NCBI RefSeq assembly: GCF_900155645.1
Contig: NZ_LT706985.1
Location: 434,001-498,000, forward strand
From: Vaginimicrobium propionicum
Lineage (GTDB): Bacteria > Actinomycetota > Actinomycetes > Propionibacteriales > Propionibacteriaceae
Direction: 5' to 3'
Length of the DNA: 64,000 nucleotides
The notes under the pieces were generated by a model. It was not told the DNA's origin and made no database searches. It saw only the letters and a program-made list of their open reading frames with translations. Made by a program: the position numbers and the translations under genes. Positions within the stretch are counted from its first letter, which is position 1. Each line of letters opens with the position of its first letter. Shown one piece after another: positions 61,808 through 64,000 of the stretch.

Positions 61808-64000
61808 TGACTGAGTACTTCTCTTTAACCGACGACCTGCCTGATGTCGGCATAACAGTATTAGAGGCTAGCGCTGGCACTGGAAAAACTTACGCGATTG
61901 CCGCCCTAGCCGCCCGCTTTGTAGCTGATGGGGTGCCGATACAAGACTTGATGATAGTCACCTTTTCAAGGTCGGCAGCCTCAGAGTTGCGTTCCAGAGT
62001 ACATGACAGATTAGCGTCCTGTCTTGAAGCCGTGAAGCGCTTTTCACAGTCAAATATTTTGCCAACCGACGAGGTTGATCGCCTGCTTTGCACAGCAGAT
62101 CTACCAACAGTAATTTCTAGGCTTTCTACAGCTTTAGGAGAAATTGACTTAGCGACTATCGCCACTATCCACGAATACAGTTCTAGAATGCTTGACGAGT
62201 TAGGAATGCTTGTTGACCACGATTCTTCTAGTAGCTTCCGAGAGGATCTACGCGAACTTATTGATCAAGTTAGCGCTGATATTTATTTGCAAGGATTTGC
62301 GGAAGAAATAACTTGGGATGATGCTCTAAAAATTGGCACTGCCGCCTGCAAATTTAATAATTTTGATTTGATCCCCCGCAACGCTATCGAATATGACTTT
62401 GGAGCTGACGTTAGAGCAGAGTTTGAGCGTCGCAAGCGTAACCTCCACATCCACAGCTATTCTGATATGGTTACTCGGCTAGCCGATGCACTAGCTGACC
62501 CCAAGACTGGAAAACGAGCCGCTTTAACTCTCAGCAAACGCTTTCCCGTTGTTATGGTTGACGAATTTCAAGATACGGATCCTCAGCAATGGAGTATTTT
62601 GAAGAAAGCTTTCGCCACAACCAGCACAGTCGTTTTAATTGGCGACCCGAAACAAGCTATTTATGGATTTAGAGGCGGCGATGTTGAGGCCTACTTGGCA
62701 GCTAAGACGGCCACCGGTAATACCAAATCAATGCGAGTCAATTACCGCTCGGATCCGGGGGTAGTAAATGGCGTTTTGAGTTTGTTTCGTGACGCAAACC
62801 TAGGCTCTCCTAGCTCGCCAATTTTAGTGCCCTTTGTTGAAGCAAATCGGAAAACAAACCGGCTATTACTTAACGGCATTCCGGTTGATACTCCCGTAGT
62901 TATAAGGAGAGTTCCTGGGGAAAAATTACCCGTTGCTAATTCACGTACGGCGATTTATCAAGACCTTATTTGGCTGGTTGGACAATTGTGTTCGCGCTAT
63001 CAATTAGACAGCGATTTAGAGCCAAGAAATGTCTCCTTATCTGACATTGCGGTGCTTGTTAGGACAAAAAGCCGTGGGAATGAGATTCTTAAGGCACTAT
63101 CTGGTGCCGGGATCCCGGCTGTATTTTCTAGCACCCAAGACGTTTTTAGTTCGACTGCGGCAAGTCATTGGCTCACTCTGCTCGCGGCTCTTGTTGACTC
63201 CACTGCGGCGTCTCTAGGACGAGCTGCTTTGACCTGTTTTTTCGGCGCCAGTGGTCTAGATCTAGCCAAAGATAATAATTTGACCGCAGATATTTTTGCT
63301 TCACTGCGTCAACATTCTGCACTATTGAAAACTCTTGGGCCAATGGCTGTCTATGAATCTTTACTCGAAAAGAACGACCTCTACTCGCGACTGTTAGCTA
63401 GCGTTGGTGGCGACAGATTATTCACTGATCTAGGCCATATAGCTGAGCTGGCTGACCAATCTTGGCGGCGCAATAACTTCACAGCGCCACAATTATTAGC
63501 CTGGTTTGGTGACCAAGTGTCTTCGGCAGACGAGCAAGACAGTCGTGAACGGACCAGACGATTAGAAACAGACTATGCAGCAGTCACTATTAGCACTATT
63601 CACCAGGCAAAAGGCCTGGAATACCCCATAGTTTTATTGCCCGAAGCAACAGATTTATATATTCGTGACAAAGAAAAAATTCTTACTGGCCACTGGGGTA
63701 ACGAACGTGTTCTTGACGTCCAACCCTCCGGTGAAAGACGCAAGGCTTATTTAGCTGAGCAAGCAGCGGAAGAGCTACGTATTTTCTACGTGGCTGCTAC
63801 TAGAGCCGCATCTTATTTGGTTTCCTGGTGGGCTGAAACTCAAAAAAATACTGCTGCTTCGCCGCTATATAGGCTGCTCACTGAATCAACCGGTAAGTTG
63901 AATGTTCCACCTTCAGTTGACATTCAAGAAGCCGTAAGCGGTCCAAATACATGGCGGCCTGAACTGGAAGAAACTGAGCAGTTACACGTAAGATCTTTTA
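61807..64000 (+). CDS. recB: RecB-like subunit of RecBCD, 3'-truncated by window edge
   Basis: ATG 61807 and frame open to the end; 731 codons visible. Motifs: LEASAGTGKTYAIAALAARF (Walker A near residue 20), FPVVMVDEFQDTDPQQW (II), LIGDPKQAIYGFRGGDVE (III), VNYRSDPGVV (IV), VTISTIHQAKGLEYPIVLLP (V) and LRIFYVAATRAASYLVSWW (VI). The C-terminal nuclease domain lies beyond the window. Together with recC this indicates a RecBCD-type recombination machine, possibly in addition to AdnAB. recD is expected downstream. Confidence 0.94.
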   Translation, partial: MTEYFSLTDDLPDVGITVLEASAGTGKTYAIAALAARFVADGVPIQDLMIVTFSRSAASELRSRVHDRLASCLEAVKRFSQSNILPTDEVDRLLCTADLPTVISRLSTALGEIDLATIATIHEYSSRMLDELGMLVDHDSSSSFREDLRELIDQVSADIYLQGFAEEITWDDALKIGTAACKFNNFDLIPRNAIEYDFGADVRAEFERRKRNLHIHSYSDMVTRLADALADPKTGKRAALTLSKRFPVVMVDEFQDTDPQQWSILKKAFATTSTVVLIGDPKQAIYGFRGGDVEAYLAAKTATGNTKSMRVNYRSDPGVVNGVLSLFRDANLGSPSSPILVPFVEANRKTNRLLLNGIPVDTPVVIRRVPGEKLPVANSRTAIYQDLIWLVGQLCSRYQLDSDLEPRNVSLSDIAVLVRTKSRGNEILKALSGAGIPAVFSSTQDVFSSTAASHWLTLLAALVDSTAASLGRAALTCFFGASGLDLAKDNNLTADIFASLRQHSALLKTLGPMAVYESLLEKNDLYSRLLASVGGDRLFTDLGHIAELADQSWRRNNFTAPQLLAWFGDQVSSADEQDSRERTRRLETDYAAVTISTIHQAKGLEYPIVLLPEATDLYIRDKEKILTGHWGNERVLDVQPSGERRKAYLAEQAAEELRIFYVAATRAASYLVSWWAETQKNTAASPLYRLLTESTGKLNVPPSVDIQEAVSGPNTWRPELEETEQLHVRSF

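Overview
The window is a chromosomal segment from an actinobacterium (Actinomycetota). Markers for this are RbpA, UvrD2 with a Cys cluster and HRDC domain, an UPF0182 protein, a PPA1309-type protein, a DUF2342/zincin-like protein, MetX-MetW, Lnt next to a polyprenol-phosphate mannosyltransferase, and an HTH-MurA fusion. Base composition is moderate, well below Streptomyces or Mycobacterium, and GTG/TTG starts are frequent. A host-associated Actinomycetales lineage is plausible, but I cannot name the species. Almost all of the window is coding, genes often overlap by 1-20 bases, and no gene-free stretch exceeds 300 bases. I see no insertion sequence, prophage, CRISPR array or integrase.

Layout. 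1-10.8 kb is housekeeping: rsmB (5' end outside the window), rpe, a PAC2-family gene on the other strand, metH, then a tightly coupled run HAD hydrolase-trmI-tyrA-cmk-der, followed by tRNA-Pro(GGG). 11-14.2 kb is more accessory: a YeiH-type transporter, a secreted leucine-rich-repeat protein whose 5' end is broken at a G7 tract, and a macro-domain protein. 14.2-21 kb holds cysK, a drug-type MFS transporter, metX-metW-lnt-ppm1 and rbpA. 21-26.5 kb holds a glycerophosphodiesterase, pdxY, an HTH-MurA fusion, lpd and a YigZ protein. 26.5-31.2 kb (minus strand) holds the methionine importer metN-metI-metQ behind an attenuator-like leader with a 12-codon reading frame, then ahpC-ahpF.

31.3-41 kb contains a stand-alone MurE ligase, a GH13 glycosidase, an MFS transporter, a DUF1846 protein, a DUF421 protein, a second PAC2 gene and a two-gene unit resembling sqdB-sqdX, the sulfoquinovosyl-diacylglycerol (plant-type sulfolipid) pathway. 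41-50 kb has a CtpE-like P-type ATPase and, divergently, a run of Hsp70-like protein, rhomboid protease, lipoprotein, PP2C phosphatase and a pair of M16 peptidases. 50-56 kb has UPF0182, PPA1309, a PDZ/Lon-like protease and a zincin-like protein. 56-64 kb has a structured, probably transcribed non-coding segment ahead of a 52-residue zinc-ribbon protein, uvrD2 on the minus strand, and recC-recB (recB runs off the end).

Themes: sulfur and methionine metabolism recur (metH, cysK, metX-metW, metNIQ, sqdB-sqdX), as do envelope quality control and DNA repair. The items most worth a second look are the metNIQ leader, the sulfolipid pair, the structured RNA near 56.2 kb, the G-tract-interrupted surface protein, the HTH-MurA fusion and the Hsp70-rhomboid-PP2C-M16 run. 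All assignments are by reading the sequence; no database search was run.
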